DNA of 64,000 nucleotides from Pseudomonas abieticivorans (GCF_023509015.1 NZ_CP094975.1:1123501-1187500), one strand, 5' to 3'. Numbered from the stretch's first letter, positions 40,351 through 49,697 are shown. Notes: generated from the sequence alone by a model not told the origin. Program-made: numbers and translations.

Positions 40351-40536
40351 ATGTCGAAATCAGCATGGGCATTGCTGTTCGTTGCACTGGCAAGTTTTCT
40401 GGCCGCCATGAGCCTGCCTCAGGACGCGGCCCAAGGAAGCGCTTTGCTGGGCACATTAAGTGCCGTGAGCGGTACATTGTTCCTGCTGGCGCTGTTCAAG
40501 GGCCGCAAGATCAAATTCGATCCTTTGCTGCGCTGA
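40351..40536 (+). CDS. Small two-helix membrane protein, function unknown
   Basis: A 61-residue protein with two hydrophobic stretches (AWALLFVALASFLAAMSL and LLGTLSAVSGTLFLLALF) and a basic tail KGRKIKFDPLLR that should lie in the cytoplasm. AAGGTTAAGGA precedes the ATG. It forms a pair with the preceding gene, and its last 26 bases overlap the 3' end of phnN on the other strand. No known family is recognised. Confidence 0.75.
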   Translation: MSKSAWALLFVALASFLAAMSLPQDAAQGSALLGTLSAVSGTLFLLALFKGRKIKFDPLLR

Positions 40537-41101
40537 TACCATGGCGCGCCAGCAGTGCCAGCAGGCGCTGCACGGCACCTTGCAGATCCGCCGAATTATC
40601 CAGCGCCTCGATTCGCACCGCCCCCTCCTCCCACACAGCCGGATCACTCTGCAGCCGCTCGTTGCGTTGCAGGCGCTGGTCGATTTGCTCTGGGGTTTCC
40701 CGCCCCCGCGCCTCAAGCCTTAGCCGCAATACCTGCGTGTCCACGGTCAGTAATATCGGCAGCAGTTGCGGATATTGTGTCAATGCCTGCGGCAAGTAGG
40801 CCCTGGAGCCATTGACCAGTACAGAGGCGCCTTGGGCCAGGCGCAGATTGATGTCACGCTGGATACCATATTGCAATCCATTGGCGTGCCAGTTCATGGC
40901 AAACTCCGCGTCCCGGCGCATACGCTCGAATGCCTGGGGCGACACGCCAATGGCATGCTCACCCACCGACTCGGCCGATCGGGTTATCACCCGCCGCGCC
41001 ACGTCCACATCAAGGCGGTGAAGCGCGTCACGGGCGGCATCGATCACACTGTCCTTGCCGGAGCCCGAAGGGCCCATCAGGTAGATGAGTCTTGCTGGCA
41101 T
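40511..41101 (-). CDS. phnN: PhnN, ribose 1,5-bisphosphokinase
   Basis: Phosphorylates ribose 1,5-bisphosphate to PRPP; it belongs to phosphonate (C-P lyase) breakdown. It has 196 residues and a guanylate-kinase-like fold with Walker A GPSGSGKDS (10-18). No other phn gene is in the window. It is transcribed away from amrZ, the same arrangement as the phn operon next to amrZ in P. aeruginosa, so it may be what remains of that operon or may serve PRPP supply. Confidence 0.92.
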   Translation of the reverse strand: MPARLIYLMGPSGSGKDSVIDAARDALHRLDVDVARRVITRSAESVGEHAIGVSPQAFERMRRDAEFAMNWHANGLQYGIQRDINLRLAQGASVLVNGSRAYLPQALTQYPQLLPILLTVDTQVLRLRLEARGRETPEQIDQRLQRNERLQSDPAVWEEGAVRIEALDNSADLQGAVQRLLALLARHGISAAKDRI

Positions 41102-41476
41102 GGGATTGCCTCATGTCGGCTTGTCAGCAAAATTGCCAAATTGCCACTATGCTGTGGGTAGGTTGATTCGCCGGTCATTGTGCACATTTGGCGGTGAGCG
41201 AACCAGAGCACCGCCGCCGGTTAACCGGTAAAAGCGGTGAGGCGGCAACGATGAAATTTTCCAACCAGTGCTCATTTCTGACAATTGGTGCTGGCATTAA
41301 GCCGGTATTCAGTTCAATATTTGTCACAGAATTGACGCCAAGGATCTGGCGACCTTCAGGCATCATAGGGGCCCTATCCACAATTCAGGTTGAACATTTT
41401 GCCGTAGCGACGGTCGTACTCACATCGTGCGGCCAATTTCGAGAACCGCTCCCCCTGAACTAAATCGGTCATATAT
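41102..41476. other. Intergenic region between phnN and amrZ
   Basis: 375 bases holding the divergent promoters of phnN and amrZ. No believable reading frame. The last 60 bases before amrZ are the likely target of AmrZ autorepression. I cannot name a firm -35/-10 pair. Confidence 0.45.
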
Positions 41477-41803
41477 ATGCGCCCAATGAAACAGGCTATT
41501 TACTCCAGCCGTACCGCTGACAAATTCGTCGTACGTCTTCCAGACGGTATGCGTGAGCGTATTGCCGAGGTAGCTCGTAATCATCACCGCAGCATGAACT
41601 CCGAAATCATCGCACGCCTTGAGCAAAGCCTGATCCAGGAAGGCGCTCTGGGTGATGACCTGAGCATGCGGCTCGATAGCCCAGAGCTATCTTTGCACGA
41701 ACGCGAGTTGCTCCAGCGTTTCCGTCAGTTGTCCCATCGGCAACAGAATGCCTTGGTGGCTTTGATCGCCCATGATGCGGAAATGGCAGCCGACGCTTCC
41801 TGA
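41477..41803 (+). CDS. amrZ: AmrZ, ribbon-helix-helix regulator of motility and exopolysaccharide
   Basis: DNA-binding protein of 108 residues, matching P. aeruginosa AmrZ along its length. A flexible N terminus ([16 protein letters not shown]) is followed by the ribbon-helix-helix ([20 protein letters not shown], ~16-50) and the C-terminal tetramerisation part ([20 protein letters not shown]). In P. fluorescens AmrZ represses fleQ and regulates c-di-GMP enzymes, linking this gene to the flagellar region at the left of the window. Confidence 0.96.
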   Translation: MRPMKQAIYSSRTADKFVVRLPDGMRERIAEVARNHHRSMNSEIIARLEQSLIQEGALGDDLSMRLDSPELSLHERELLQRFRQLSHRQQNALVALIAHDAEMAADAS

Positions 41804-41837
41804 CTTCTGCTACCCGGCCTGAGTCAGGGCCGGGCAC

Positions 41838-41874
41838 AAAAAAACGCTCAATGCACCGCATCGAGCGTTTTTTT
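41838..41874. terminator. Terminator of amrZ, usable in both directions
   Basis: A 12-bp stem AAAAAAACGCTC / GAGCGTTTTTTT with a 13-base loop, 35 bases after the amrZ stop. T-tracts occur on both strands, so it also serves the convergent response-regulator gene. Confidence 0.92.
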
Positions 41875-41927
41875 ATGCCTTGAATTCCATTCAAGCCAGT
41901 GAACAGGTCAGGAGCAGCCCTTGCCGT

Positions 41928-42563
41928 TCACACCAAGCCATTGCGTTGGGCCAACTCGATCAGGTCGACCAGTGAGCGAGCATTGAGCTTGAGTAATAAC
42001 CGGGTTTTGTAAGTGCTGACGGTTTTGTTACTGAGAAACATGCCATCGGCGATTTCCTTGTTGCTCTTGCCCCTGGCTAACTGCTCCAACACCATCATCT
42101 CGCGACCTGACAAGCGTTCGACCATATCGGCCTCGCTGGCATTGCCAAGGCTGGTACGCACCGAATGCAGCGCCTGGTTGGGAAAATAGCTGTAGCCGGA
42201 CAATACCGCCTTGATGGCGCTGAGCAACTCGGTCAGGTCCTGCTCCTTGCACACATAGCCCGCCGCCCCACCTTGCATGCAGCGCATGGAAAAATGCCCC
42301 GGCGTCTGCGACGTCAACACCAGCACCTTCATGGGCTGCTGGTTATGCTGGTTGGCCGTCAGCCGGGCGATGACCTCCAATCCGTCAAGCTTGGGTATCT
42401 TGATATCGAGTATGACGATATCCGGTTCATGCTCACGAGCAAGCTGCAAGGCATCCACACCATTGTCCGTCTCTGCAATCACCTGATAACCATGACGCTC
42501 CATCAGCATGCGTACAGCAAGGCGAATGATGGGATGATCATCCACGATCAGCACTTTATTCAT
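41928..42563 (-). CDS. LuxR/NarL-type response regulator
   Basis: Two-component response regulator of 211 residues. The receiver domain (1-~120) has acidic pair D8-D9 and phosphoacceptor D53 (VILDIKIPKLDG). The C-terminal LuxR helix-turn-helix is at ~147-205 (LSGREMMVLEQLARGKSNKE, FLSNKTVSTYKTRLLLKL). The ATG at 42563 is taken; the longer frame would need a TTG. No histidine kinase is adjacent. It resembles BvgA/EvgA-type regulators; the target is unknown. Confidence 0.9.
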   Translation of the reverse strand: MNKVLIVDDHPIIRLAVRMLMERHGYQVIAETDNGVDALQLAREHEPDIVILDIKIPKLDGLEVIARLTANQHNQQPMKVLVLTSQTPGHFSMRCMQGGAAGYVCKEQDLTELLSAIKAVLSGYSYFPNQALHSVRTSLGNASEADMVERLSGREMMVLEQLARGKSNKEIADGMFLSNKTVSTYKTRLLLKLNARSLVDLIELAQRNGLV

Positions 42564-43059
42564 GGGCAAATCCAATTTTCGCTGTTCGAATTTTTAGAGC
42601 CCGCACAATAGCCTAGTCCTTGGCCACTTTGCATTGGGCTCCCTCCAACCACCAACAGGCAAAGACCTTCCCTACAACCAAGCAAGAATAGTCCTACAAA
42701 GACCTCAGTTCAGGACCTTTCACCAGATATTTCAGACAACCGGTGGCTCCACATTTGCACTCTTTACCTGCGCCAAAGCATTGCACACTCTGACAAGTGA
42801 CATCAAACATGAAGGGTGCCTCAACCCGTTCAACCTGTTTCACACAAGCCACCGGATAAATTATGGCGCTGCGCCTGCAGGTGGCAAGCGGATCGTCACG
42901 TATTGGTTCCCTATTGATCTGAACAGCCCAAAGACCGACTTTTAGCCATGCCCCCGATCAAAGGGTAAAAATATTTATTCATACATCATGAAACGAACAA
43001 GAACTTACAATTGAAATTTATCGTTACTGAATGGCGCCTCTTGCGAAAGGAATCACCCC
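42564..43059. other. AT-richer intergenic stretch
   Basis: About 500 bases with lower GC than the surroundings. A 103-codon frame at 42634-42945 has no ribosome site and unnatural composition, so I do not call it. It probably holds the promoter of the response regulator and of the orphan gene at 43060. Confidence 0.45.
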
Positions 43060-43764
43060 ATGCCCGACCTCCCCAAAAGCACCAAGAGCCCCCTGACCAT
43101 CATCGCCATCTTCGCCGCGATCGTAGAAGCTTCGGCGCTGGCCTCCCTGCCCTTCCTCAAAGAGCAAAGCCAGGACATTTATACGTGGTTCCTGGTGGGC
43201 TTCCCGCCCTTCTTGACACTGCTTTTTTTCATCACCTTAAACTTCAACTACAAAGTATTCTATTCACCGTCGGACTTCAGTAATGAAACAGACTTCCTGA
43301 CTATTTATGACAAGGCATTGCACAATGATGCGCCCAAACACAATCAACCGGCACCAGAGAATACCGCCAGCGACCCACCAATCAATAGCCCACCAAACCC
43401 TTTGATATCGGCGGTGCGGCCGACTGTACAGATTGAAGCCCCAACGCAGGACAAACCGTACTTCTCATTTATCGCCACGCAGACTTACCTGCTCGATTGC
43501 AATAACGTTGAGTCAGAAGAGCAGGCGATGGAGGTCATCGAATATATTCTTGCACAACCATCAGCAAAACACACAAGTGACTCAACGCTGCCGAAAGCCT
43601 TGATTTTATTGATTGCCGGAGAACAAGCGGAACAACGAATTAGAAACATGCTGACTCAACAATTGACGCCTGGCAGCCCCTACTTGGCCGACTACGTTAT
43701 CTCTGCTTATAACCTCAACACTCGGACATTGGTTTCCCTGACCCGCAAAACCCTGACACCCTGA
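43060..43764 (+). CDS. Orphan membrane protein, lower GC, function unknown
   Basis: A 234-residue protein with two N-terminal hydrophobic segments (PLTIIAIFAAIVEASALASL and FLVGFPPFLTLLFFITLNF), a Pro/Asn-rich linker (~95-135) and a soluble domain of about 100 residues (~140-234). AAAGGA lies before the ATG. Codon use is clearly more AT-rich (AAA, AAT, ATT, TTG) than in neighbours, a sign of horizontal origin. I do not recognise any family. Confidence 0.75.
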   Translation: MPDLPKSTKSPLTIIAIFAAIVEASALASLPFLKEQSQDIYTWFLVGFPPFLTLLFFITLNFNYKVFYSPSDFSNETDFLTIYDKALHNDAPKHNQPAPENTASDPPINSPPNPLISAVRPTVQIEAPTQDKPYFSFIATQTYLLDCNNVESEEQAMEVIEYILAQPSAKHTSDSTLPKALILLIAGEQAEQRIRNMLTQQLTPGSPYLADYVISAYNLNTRTLVSLTRKTLTP

Positions 43765-43771
43765 AAACAAA

Positions 43772-43792
43772 AGCCCCGGCAATGCCGGGGCT
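43772..43792. terminator. Terminator between the orphan gene and argG
   Basis: A 9-bp perfect stem AGCCCCGGC / GCCGGGGCT with a 3-base loop. On the minus strand it is followed by TTTTGTTTTC, so it mainly ends argG transcripts. Confidence 0.88.
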
Positions 43793-43812
43793 CTGTTTGA
43801 CTTCAAGCGCGA

Positions 43813-45030
43813 TCAGAACAGCTTGCGGCCCTTGTTGGCCGCGATGCGCATGCGCAGTGCGTTCAACTTGATAAAGCCCGCTGCGTCGGCCTGATTGTAG
43901 GCACCGCCGTCTTCTTCGAACGTCGCGATGTTCGCATCGAACAGCGAATCGTCCGATTTGCGACCGGTCACGATCACGTTACCCTTGTACAGTTTCAGGC
44001 GAACAACACCGTTCACGCTGGCTTGGGAGGCATCGATCATCTGTTGCAGCATCAGACGCTCAGGGCTCCACCAGTAGCCGGTGTAGATGAGGCTGGCGTA
44101 CTTGGGCATCAACTCGTCTTTGAGGTGAGCCACTTCGCGGTCCAGGGTGATGGACTCGATGGCGCGGTGGGCGCGCAGCATGATGGTGCCGCCCGGGGTT
44201 TCGTAGCAACCACGGGACTTCATGCCCACGTAACGGTTCTCGACGATGTCGAGGCGGCCGATACCGTGTTCACCACCGATACGGTTCAGGGTCGCCAAAA
44301 CGGTGGCCGGGCTCATTTCGACGCCGTCCAGCGCGACGATATCACCGTTGCGGTAGGTCAATTCCAGGTATTGCGGTTTGTCAGGCGCGTTCTCCGGGGA
44401 GACGGTCCAACGCCACATGTCTTCTTCGTGCTCAGTCCAGGTGTCTTCCAGCACGCCGCCTTCATAGGAGATGTGCAGCAAGTTGGCGTCCATCGAGTAC
44501 GGGGACTTCTTCTTGCCGTGACGCTCGATCGGGATCGCATGCTTTTCGGCGTAGTCCATCAGTTTCTCGCGCGACAGCAGGTCCCACTCACGCCACGGGG
44601 CGATCACTTTCACGCCTGGCTTGAGTGCGTAGGCACCCAGTTCGAAGCGGACCTGGTCGTTGCCCTTGCCGGTAGCACCGTGGGAAATGGCATCAGCGCC
44701 GGTTTCGTTGGCAATTTCGATCAGGCGTTTGGCAATCAACGGACGTGCGATGGAGGTACCCAGCAGGTACTCGCCTTCGTAGACGGTGTTGGCGCGGAAC
44801 ATTGGGAAGACGAAGTCACGCACGAACTCTTCGCGCAGGTCATCGATGTAAATCTCTTTCACGCCCATGGCTTGCGCCTTGGCACGTGCAGGCTCGACCT
44901 CTTCGCCCTGCCCCAGATCGGCGGTGAACGTCACCACTTCACAGTTATAAGTATCCTGCAGCCACTTGAGGATCACCGAAGTGTCCAGGCCGCCGGAATA
45001 CGCCAGAACGACCTTGTTTACGTCCGCCAT
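43813..45030 (-). CDS. argG: ArgG, argininosuccinate synthase
   Basis: Joins citrulline and aspartate with ATP in arginine synthesis. It has 405 residues. The N-terminal ATP pyrophosphatase loop [15 protein letters not shown] (~9-23) and the family segments [15 protein letters not shown] and [20 protein letters not shown] are present. It is the first gene of the argG-motY-pyrC block conserved in Pseudomonas. Confidence 0.98.
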   Translation of the reverse strand: MADVNKVVLAYSGGLDTSVILKWLQDTYNCEVVTFTADLGQGEEVEPARAKAQAMGVKEIYIDDLREEFVRDFVFPMFRANTVYEGEYLLGTSIARPLIAKRLIEIANETGADAISHGATGKGNDQVRFELGAYALKPGVKVIAPWREWDLLSREKLMDYAEKHAIPIERHGKKKSPYSMDANLLHISYEGGVLEDTWTEHEEDMWRWTVSPENAPDKPQYLELTYRNGDIVALDGVEMSPATVLATLNRIGGEHGIGRLDIVENRYVGMKSRGCYETPGGTIMLRAHRAIESITLDREVAHLKDELMPKYASLIYTGYWWSPERLMLQQMIDASQASVNGVVRLKLYKGNVIVTGRKSDDSLFDANIATFEEDGGAYNQADAAGFIKLNALRMRIAANKGRKLF

Positions 45031-45159
45031 GCCATCACTCCACGGGGTTCTACGGAAAGCCGATTATTCTACCGCTCAAACCCACGAATTTACAGGGGCG
45101 CGACAGTGAATGACGATGAAGCGATAATTATTGTCGATCCCGCGACGGCCAGGTGCCAC

Positions 45160-46101
45160 TCAGGACACCGCTGCCGGCTTGCCGGCAGGCGCCTGGGGTG
45201 CCGCGGCTGGTTCAGGCGCGGGCACCGGTGCGGTGGGTGCCGGCGCCGCTGTCACGCGCTCCAGGTGGATATTGACCCGACGGTTGGTGGCGCGATTGGC
45301 CTTGGTGGTATTGGGCACTAGCGGGTAGCGCTCGCCATGGAAGCGCATCGTGATCTGCGCCTCGGGCACGCCATTGGCTTTGAGGTAGTCCATCACGGCC
45401 AAGGCGCGACGGCGCGACATGTCGCGGTTGGTCAGGCGATTGCCACTGTTGTCGGAGTGGCCGTCGAGCTCCACGTGATTGACCGAAGGATCTGCCTTTA
45501 TGAACGCCAGCACGGTGTCCAGGCGGCGCTTGGCGGCCGCATCCAGGTCTGGACCTGCACCCGGGAACCCGACCTGGGTCTGGCTGACCTGGTCGAAATT
45601 CATCGGCAACAGTTTGGCCGCACAGCCCTGATAGTCATTCCAGGCCTGGTTGAACTTAACCGGCAACAAGCGGACCTCGGTGGGCCTGCCGATCTCGCCG
45701 GAAAAATTGCGTACCACCGTGCTGCGCCCCTCCATCAAGCCGCCGATCAAGCGGCTGGCCTGGCCTTGGGACGTCGTGAACAGGGTGCCGCCACCTGCCA
45801 GGCGAACGGACCCCAGGTTGATGTCGGCCCGGCCGGGCTGCCAGGGTGCGGCGGCGGCCAACAGCGTCGCGGAGCCGGCACCCAACACGTTGCTATGGGA
45901 TTTGAGACGGAAAATCGCCTGCTCGCCGGCGCGGCGCACGAATTCGCCCGAACCGAAATCGGTAATCGGCTGGATCAGCCGGCACTCGAATTGATCACCC
46001 TCCACCTTCCACTCGACGTTCTCCAGACGGGTCTGGAAAGTCAGGGCCATGGCGGGAAGGCTGGCAAACATACTGAGCAAGGCAAGGTAACGCTGGCGCA
46101 C
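45160..46101 (-). CDS. motY: MotY, stator-associated T-ring protein
   Basis: Periplasmic protein that holds MotAB/CD stators around the polar flagellar motor. It has 313 residues: a signal peptide (LALLSMFASLPAMA, cut before LTFQT), an N-terminal MotY domain (~20-165) and a C-terminal OmpA peptidoglycan-binding domain (~175-285; ELDGHSDNSGNRLTNRDMSR). A Pro/Ala-rich tail ends the protein. The GTG at 46101 is preferred, with GGAG 6 bases upstream; another GTG lies at 46113. In P. aeruginosa motY also lies between argG and pyrC. Confidence 0.93.
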   Translation of the reverse strand: MRQRYLALLSMFASLPAMALTFQTRLENVEWKVEGDQFECRLIQPITDFGSGEFVRRAGEQAIFRLKSHSNVLGAGSATLLAAAAPWQPGRADINLGSVRLAGGGTLFTTSQGQASRLIGGLMEGRSTVVRNFSGEIGRPTEVRLLPVKFNQAWNDYQGCAAKLLPMNFDQVSQTQVGFPGAGPDLDAAAKRRLDTVLAFIKADPSVNHVELDGHSDNSGNRLTNRDMSRRRALAVMDYLKANGVPEAQITMRFHGERYPLVPNTTKANRATNRRVNIHLERVTAAPAPTAPVPAPEPAAAPQAPAGKPAAVS

Positions 46102-46229
46102 GGGAGGCTCCACTGGTTCTACGGCATACCTCCGGGCTATCGGTCACTGGTCGCAAAACTTGATAGCGAGTGCCCCGATGAGTCTTTTCCGGTAGCATTC
46201 TCCCGAGTTCGAACCGCCTGGAATCCCCA

Positions 46230-47276
46230 ATGTCCGACCGCCTGACCCTCCTGCGTCCCGACGACTGGCACATCCATCTTCGAGATGGCGCTGTTTTGCC
46301 GCACACCGTCGCCGACGTAGCGCGTACCTTTGGCCGCGCAATCATCATGCCCAACCTGGTCCCACCGGTGCGCACTGCCGAGGAAGCCGACGCCTATCGC
46401 CAGCGCATTCTCGCCGCGCGCCCGGCCGGTAGCCGCTTCGAGCCGCTGATGGTGCTGTACCTCACCGATCGCACCGAGCCTGCCGACATCCATGCGGCCA
46501 AGGCCTGTGGCTTCGTGCATGCCGCCAAGCTGTACCCGGCCGGCGCGACCACTAACTCGGACTCGGGCGTCACCAGCATCGACAAGATCTTCCCGGTGCT
46601 CGAAGCCATGGCCGACGTCGGCATGCCGTTGCTGGTACACGGTGAAGTCACCCGCGGCGACGTCGACGTGTTCGACCGCGAGAAGCTGTTCATCGACGAG
46701 CACATGCGCCGCGTGGTCGAACGCTTCCCGACGCTCAAAGTGGTGTTCGAACACATCACCACCGCCGACGCCGTGCAGTTCGTCAACGAAGCATCGAGCA
46801 ACGTGGCCGCGACCATCACCGCGCACCACCTGCTGTACAACCGCAACCACATGCTGGTGGGCGGCATTCGCCCGCACTTCTACTGCCTGCCGATCCTCAA
46901 GCGCAACACCCACCAGGTTGCCCTGCTGGATGCGGCCACCAGTGGCAGCAGCAAGTTTTTCCTCGGCACCGACTCCGCGCCCCACGCCCAGCATGCCAAG
47001 GAAGCGGCCTGCGGTTGCGCCGGTTGCTACACCGCCTACGCGGCCATCGAGCTGTACGCCGAGGCGTTCGAACAACGCAACGCGCTGGACAAACTCGAAG
47101 GTTTCGCCAGCCTCAACGGCCCGGCCTTCTATGGCCTGCCGGTGAGCACCGAGAGCATCACCCTGGTCCGCGAAGAGTGGACTGCCCCGGCCACCCTGCC
47201 TTTTGGCGAGTTGACCGTCATCCCGCTGCGCGCCGGTGAAAAACTGCGCTGGCGTCTGCTGGAGCAAAATGCGTGA
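46230..47276 (+). CDS. pyrC: PyrC, dihydroorotase
   Basis: Closes carbamoyl-aspartate to dihydroorotate in pyrimidine synthesis. It has 348 residues, a class II dihydroorotase. Metal ligands H14 and H16 ([11 protein letters not shown]), the carboxylated lysine in [12 protein letters not shown], and later histidines in [14 protein letters not shown] and HHLL are visible. It overlaps rnt by 4 bases (GTGA), so the two are translated together. Confidence 0.97.
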   Translation: MSDRLTLLRPDDWHIHLRDGAVLPHTVADVARTFGRAIIMPNLVPPVRTAEEADAYRQRILAARPAGSRFEPLMVLYLTDRTEPADIHAAKACGFVHAAKLYPAGATTNSDSGVTSIDKIFPVLEAMADVGMPLLVHGEVTRGDVDVFDREKLFIDEHMRRVVERFPTLKVVFEHITTADAVQFVNEASSNVAATITAHHLLYNRNHMLVGGIRPHFYCLPILKRNTHQVALLDAATSGSSKFFLGTDSAPHAQHAKEAACGCAGCYTAYAAIELYAEAFEQRNALDKLEGFASLNGPAFYGLPVSTESITLVREEWTAPATLPFGELTVIPLRAGEKLRWRLLEQNA

Positions 47277-47947
47277 GTGAAGATCATTTCGACGAAGACC
47301 AGGAAGGTCAAGGTGGCACCGGTTCGCGCCATCCCATGGCAGCCCGCTTTCGCGGTTACCTGCCGGTAGTCGTGGATGTCGAGACCGGTGGCTTCAACAG
47401 CGCCACCGACGCACTGCTGGAAATCGCCGCCACCACCATTGGCATGGACGACAAAGGCTTCCTGTTCCCGGAGCACACGCTGTTCTTTCGAGTAGAGCCG
47501 TTCGAAGGCGCCAACATCGAACAAGCCGCCCTTGAGTTCACCGGGATCAAGCTCGACCATCCGCTGCGCATGGCCGTGAGTGAAGAAAGCGCCCTGACCG
47601 ATATTTTCCGCAGCATCCGCAAATCGTTGAAATCCAACGGCTGCAAGCGTGCGGTACTGGTGGGCCACAACGCCAGCTTCGACCTGGGCTTCCTCAATGC
47701 CGCCGTGGCGCGCAATGACATGAAGCGCAACCCGTTCCACCCCTTCTCCAGTTTCGACACCGCCACCCTGGCAGGCCTGGCCTATGGCCAAACCGTGCTG
47801 GCCAAGGCCTGCCAGGCAGCCGACATCGACTTCGACGGCCGTGAAGCGCACTCCGCGCGCTACGACACCGAGAAGACCGCCGAGCTGTTCTGCGGCATCG
47901 TCAACCGCTGGAAAGAAATGGGCGGCTGGGCTGATTTCGACGATTGA
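47273..47947 (+). CDS. rnt: Rnt, ribonuclease T
   Basis: DEDDh 3'-5' exoribonuclease that trims tRNA and other stable RNA ends. It has 224 residues with Exo [11 protein letters not shown], Exo [14 protein letters not shown] and Exo [17 protein letters not shown]. It starts with GTG inside the pyrC stop codon. Unlike short family members it carries an acidic N-terminal extension ([14 protein letters not shown]). Confidence 0.96.
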   Translation: MSEDHFDEDQEGQGGTGSRHPMAARFRGYLPVVVDVETGGFNSATDALLEIAATTIGMDDKGFLFPEHTLFFRVEPFEGANIEQAALEFTGIKLDHPLRMAVSEESALTDIFRSIRKSLKSNGCKRAVLVGHNASFDLGFLNAAVARNDMKRNPFHPFSSFDTATLAGLAYGQTVLAKACQAADIDFDGREAHSARYDTEKTAELFCGIVNRWKEMGGWADFDD

Positions 47948-47964
47948 TCGTTTTCCACGCCCAT

Positions 47965-47995
47965 AAAAAAACCGGCCACCTGGGCCGGTTTTTTT
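47965..47995. terminator. Bidirectional terminator between rnt and the peroxiredoxin gene
   Basis: AAAAAAACCGGCC / GGCCGGTTTTTTT around a 6-base loop, with T-tracts on both strands, between convergent genes. Confidence 0.93.
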
Positions 47996-48006
47996 ATGCG
48001 TGGCGC

Positions 48007-48609
48007 TTACAGCTTGCCAGCGTTCTCGCTCAGGTAGGCGGCAACGCCTTCTGGCGATGCGGTCATGCCTTTGTCGCCTTTTTTCCAGTTGGCCGGGCAC
48101 ACTTCGCCGTGCTCTTCGTGGAATTGCAGGGCGTCGACCAGGCGCAGCAGTTCGTCCATGTTACGGCCCAGTGGCAGGTCGTTGACGATCTGCGAGCGCA
48201 CGACACCGTTGGTGTCGATCAGGAACGCGCCACGGAAGGCCACGCCGCCTTCGGACTCGACGTCGTAGGCCTTGCAGATCTCGTGCTTGGTGTCGGCAGC
48301 CAGGGTGTACTGGACCTGGCCAATGCCGCCGGCGTTGATCGGGGTGTTGCGCCAGGCGTTGTGGGTGAAGTGCGAGTCGATCGACACGCCGATCACTTCC
48401 ACGTTGCGGGCCTTGAAGTCAGGGATGCGGTGGTCCAGGGCGATCAGCTCGGACGGGCAGACGAAGGTGAAGTCCAGTGGGTAGAAAAACACCAGGCCGA
48501 ATTTGCCCTTGATTGCGTCGGACAGCTTGAAGCTATCAACGATCTCACCATTGCCCAGTACGGCTGCAACGTCGAAGTCCGGGGCTTTCTTACCTACGAG
48601 TACGCTCAT
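48007..48609 (-). CDS. Typical 2-Cys peroxiredoxin (AhpC/Prx1 type)
   Basis: Reduces hydrogen peroxide and organic peroxides. It has 200 residues. Peroxidatic C51 is in PLDFTFVCPSE and the resolving cysteine in HGEVCPANWKKG near residue 171. It ends with the C-terminal helix typical of robust 2-Cys enzymes. The ATG at 48609 has AGGAAATA before it. It lies next to the iron-storage genes, as in P. aeruginosa. Confidence 0.94.
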   Translation of the reverse strand: MSVLVGKKAPDFDVAAVLGNGEIVDSFKLSDAIKGKFGLVFFYPLDFTFVCPSELIALDHRIPDFKARNVEVIGVSIDSHFTHNAWRNTPINAGGIGQVQYTLAADTKHEICKAYDVESEGGVAFRGAFLIDTNGVVRSQIVNDLPLGRNMDELLRLVDALQFHEEHGEVCPANWKKGDKGMTASPEGVAAYLSENAGKL

Positions 48610-48712
48610 TCGATATTTCCTGATTTCTGTGGAATGAAAGGCCGTCATCATACACGTTCATGCCCGGCGTTCGACCGTTCATCACTCGTCATAAATAGCA
48701 GGCAACCTTGCT

Positions 48713-48733
48713 TTGACAAGCATTCTCATTAAC
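48713..48733 (-). promoter_or_regulatory. Candidate Fur box upstream of bfd
   Basis: On the minus strand GTTAATGAGAATGCTTGTC matches 14 of 19 positions of the palindromic Fur consensus. It lies about 45 bases before bfd, whose iron-starvation induction is known in P. aeruginosa. Confidence 0.55.
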
Positions 48734-48778
48734 ATTAAGATCCATCGCATCGAGACTTAACAGCGACGGTTTTTTCTT

Positions 48779-48997
48779 ATGTATGTTTGCCTCTGCACTG
48801 GTGTGACCGACGGTCAAATCCGCGACGCGATCTATGAAGGATGCTGCAGCTACAAGGACGTTCGCAACACCCTAGGTGTCGGCACCCAATGCGGCAAATG
48901 CGCTTGCCTGGCCAAGGAAGTGGTCCGCGAAACCCTCACCAAGCTGCAAACCGCCCAAGCCGCCCTGCCCTACCCGGTAGAATTTACGGCCGCCTGA
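48779..48997 (+). CDS. bfd: Bfd, bacterioferritin-associated ferredoxin
   Basis: Reduces the ferric core of bacterioferritin so that iron can leave. It has 72 residues and a single [2Fe-2S] cluster bound by C4, C6, C38 and C41 (YVCLC and QCGKC). A Fur-like site lies upstream and the bacterioferritin gene follows. The separate terminator allows bfd and bfrB to respond oppositely to iron. Confidence 0.97.
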   Translation: MYVCLCTGVTDGQIRDAIYEGCCSYKDVRNTLGVGTQCGKCACLAKEVVRETLTKLQTAQAALPYPVEFTAA

Positions 48998-49013
48998 AAC
49001 CAAGTATTTGAAG

Positions 49014-49039
49014 AACCGGACCCCGTGTCCGGTTTTTTT
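49014..49039 (+). terminator. Rho-independent terminator of bfd
   Basis: An 8-bp stem AACCGGAC / GTCCGGTT with a 5-base loop and seven Ts, 17 bases after the bfd stop. Confidence 0.92.
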
Positions 49040-49198
49040 ATGCCCACAATTCAACAAGTTAGCCACGGGATGCGGAACTCAAACATTCTTATTCCGATTA
49101 ATTTTCATATATTATTCAATAACTTAGGTTTGACAGACCTATAACTCGGGCTCAGACTTATGTTCATCGGCACTCTTTGAACAGGACAGGACCCCACC

Positions 49199-49675
49199 AT
49201 GAAAGGCGATATCAGCGTCATCCAGCATCTCAACAAGATCCTCGGGAACGAGCTGGTCGCCATCAACCAATACTTCCTGCATGCGCGCATGTACGAAGAC
49301 TGGGGCCTGAACAAGCTCGGCAAGCACGAGTACAAGGAATCCATCGATGAGATGAAACACGCTGACAAGCTGATCAAGCGTATTTTGTTTCTCGAAGGCA
49401 TCCCCAACCTGCAGGAACTGGGCAAGATCCTGATCGGCGAGCACACCAAAGAGATGCTGGAGTGCGACCTGAAGATCGAGCAAAAAGCGCTGATCGACCT
49501 GAAAGCCGCCATCGCGCACTGCGAAACCGTAGGCGACTTCGGCAGCCGGGAAATGCTCGAAGATATCCTCGAATCCGAAGAAGAGCACATTGACTGGCTC
49601 GAAACCCAACTGGGCCTGATCGACAAAGTGGGTATCGAGAACTACCTGCAGTCGGGCATGGGCGACGAAGAGTAA
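49199..49675 (+). CDS. bfrB: BfrB, bacterioferritin
   Basis: Forms the 24-mer heme-containing iron store. It has 158 residues, all helical. Ferroxidase ligands E18, E51 and H54 (DEMKHADK) and the later Glu/His set ([11 protein letters not shown]) are present, with M52 as heme ligand. It follows bfd, its reductant, 200 bases away, with its own promoter region. Confidence 0.97.
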   Translation: MKGDISVIQHLNKILGNELVAINQYFLHARMYEDWGLNKLGKHEYKESIDEMKHADKLIKRILFLEGIPNLQELGKILIGEHTKEMLECDLKIEQKALIDLKAAIAHCETVGDFGSREMLEDILESEEEHIDWLETQLGLIDKVGIENYLQSGMGDEE

Positions 49676-49697
49676 TCGTCGCAACCCCCCGGCCATG

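Noticed and set aside
41420..41476. AlgU-type promoter before amrZ
   Set aside because: GAAC-like boxes exist, but no pair matches both -35 and -10 of the AlgU consensus well enough.
42634..42945. 103-codon frame before the orphan gene
   Set aside because: No ribosome site, odd composition, and no link to neighbours; treated as intergenic.
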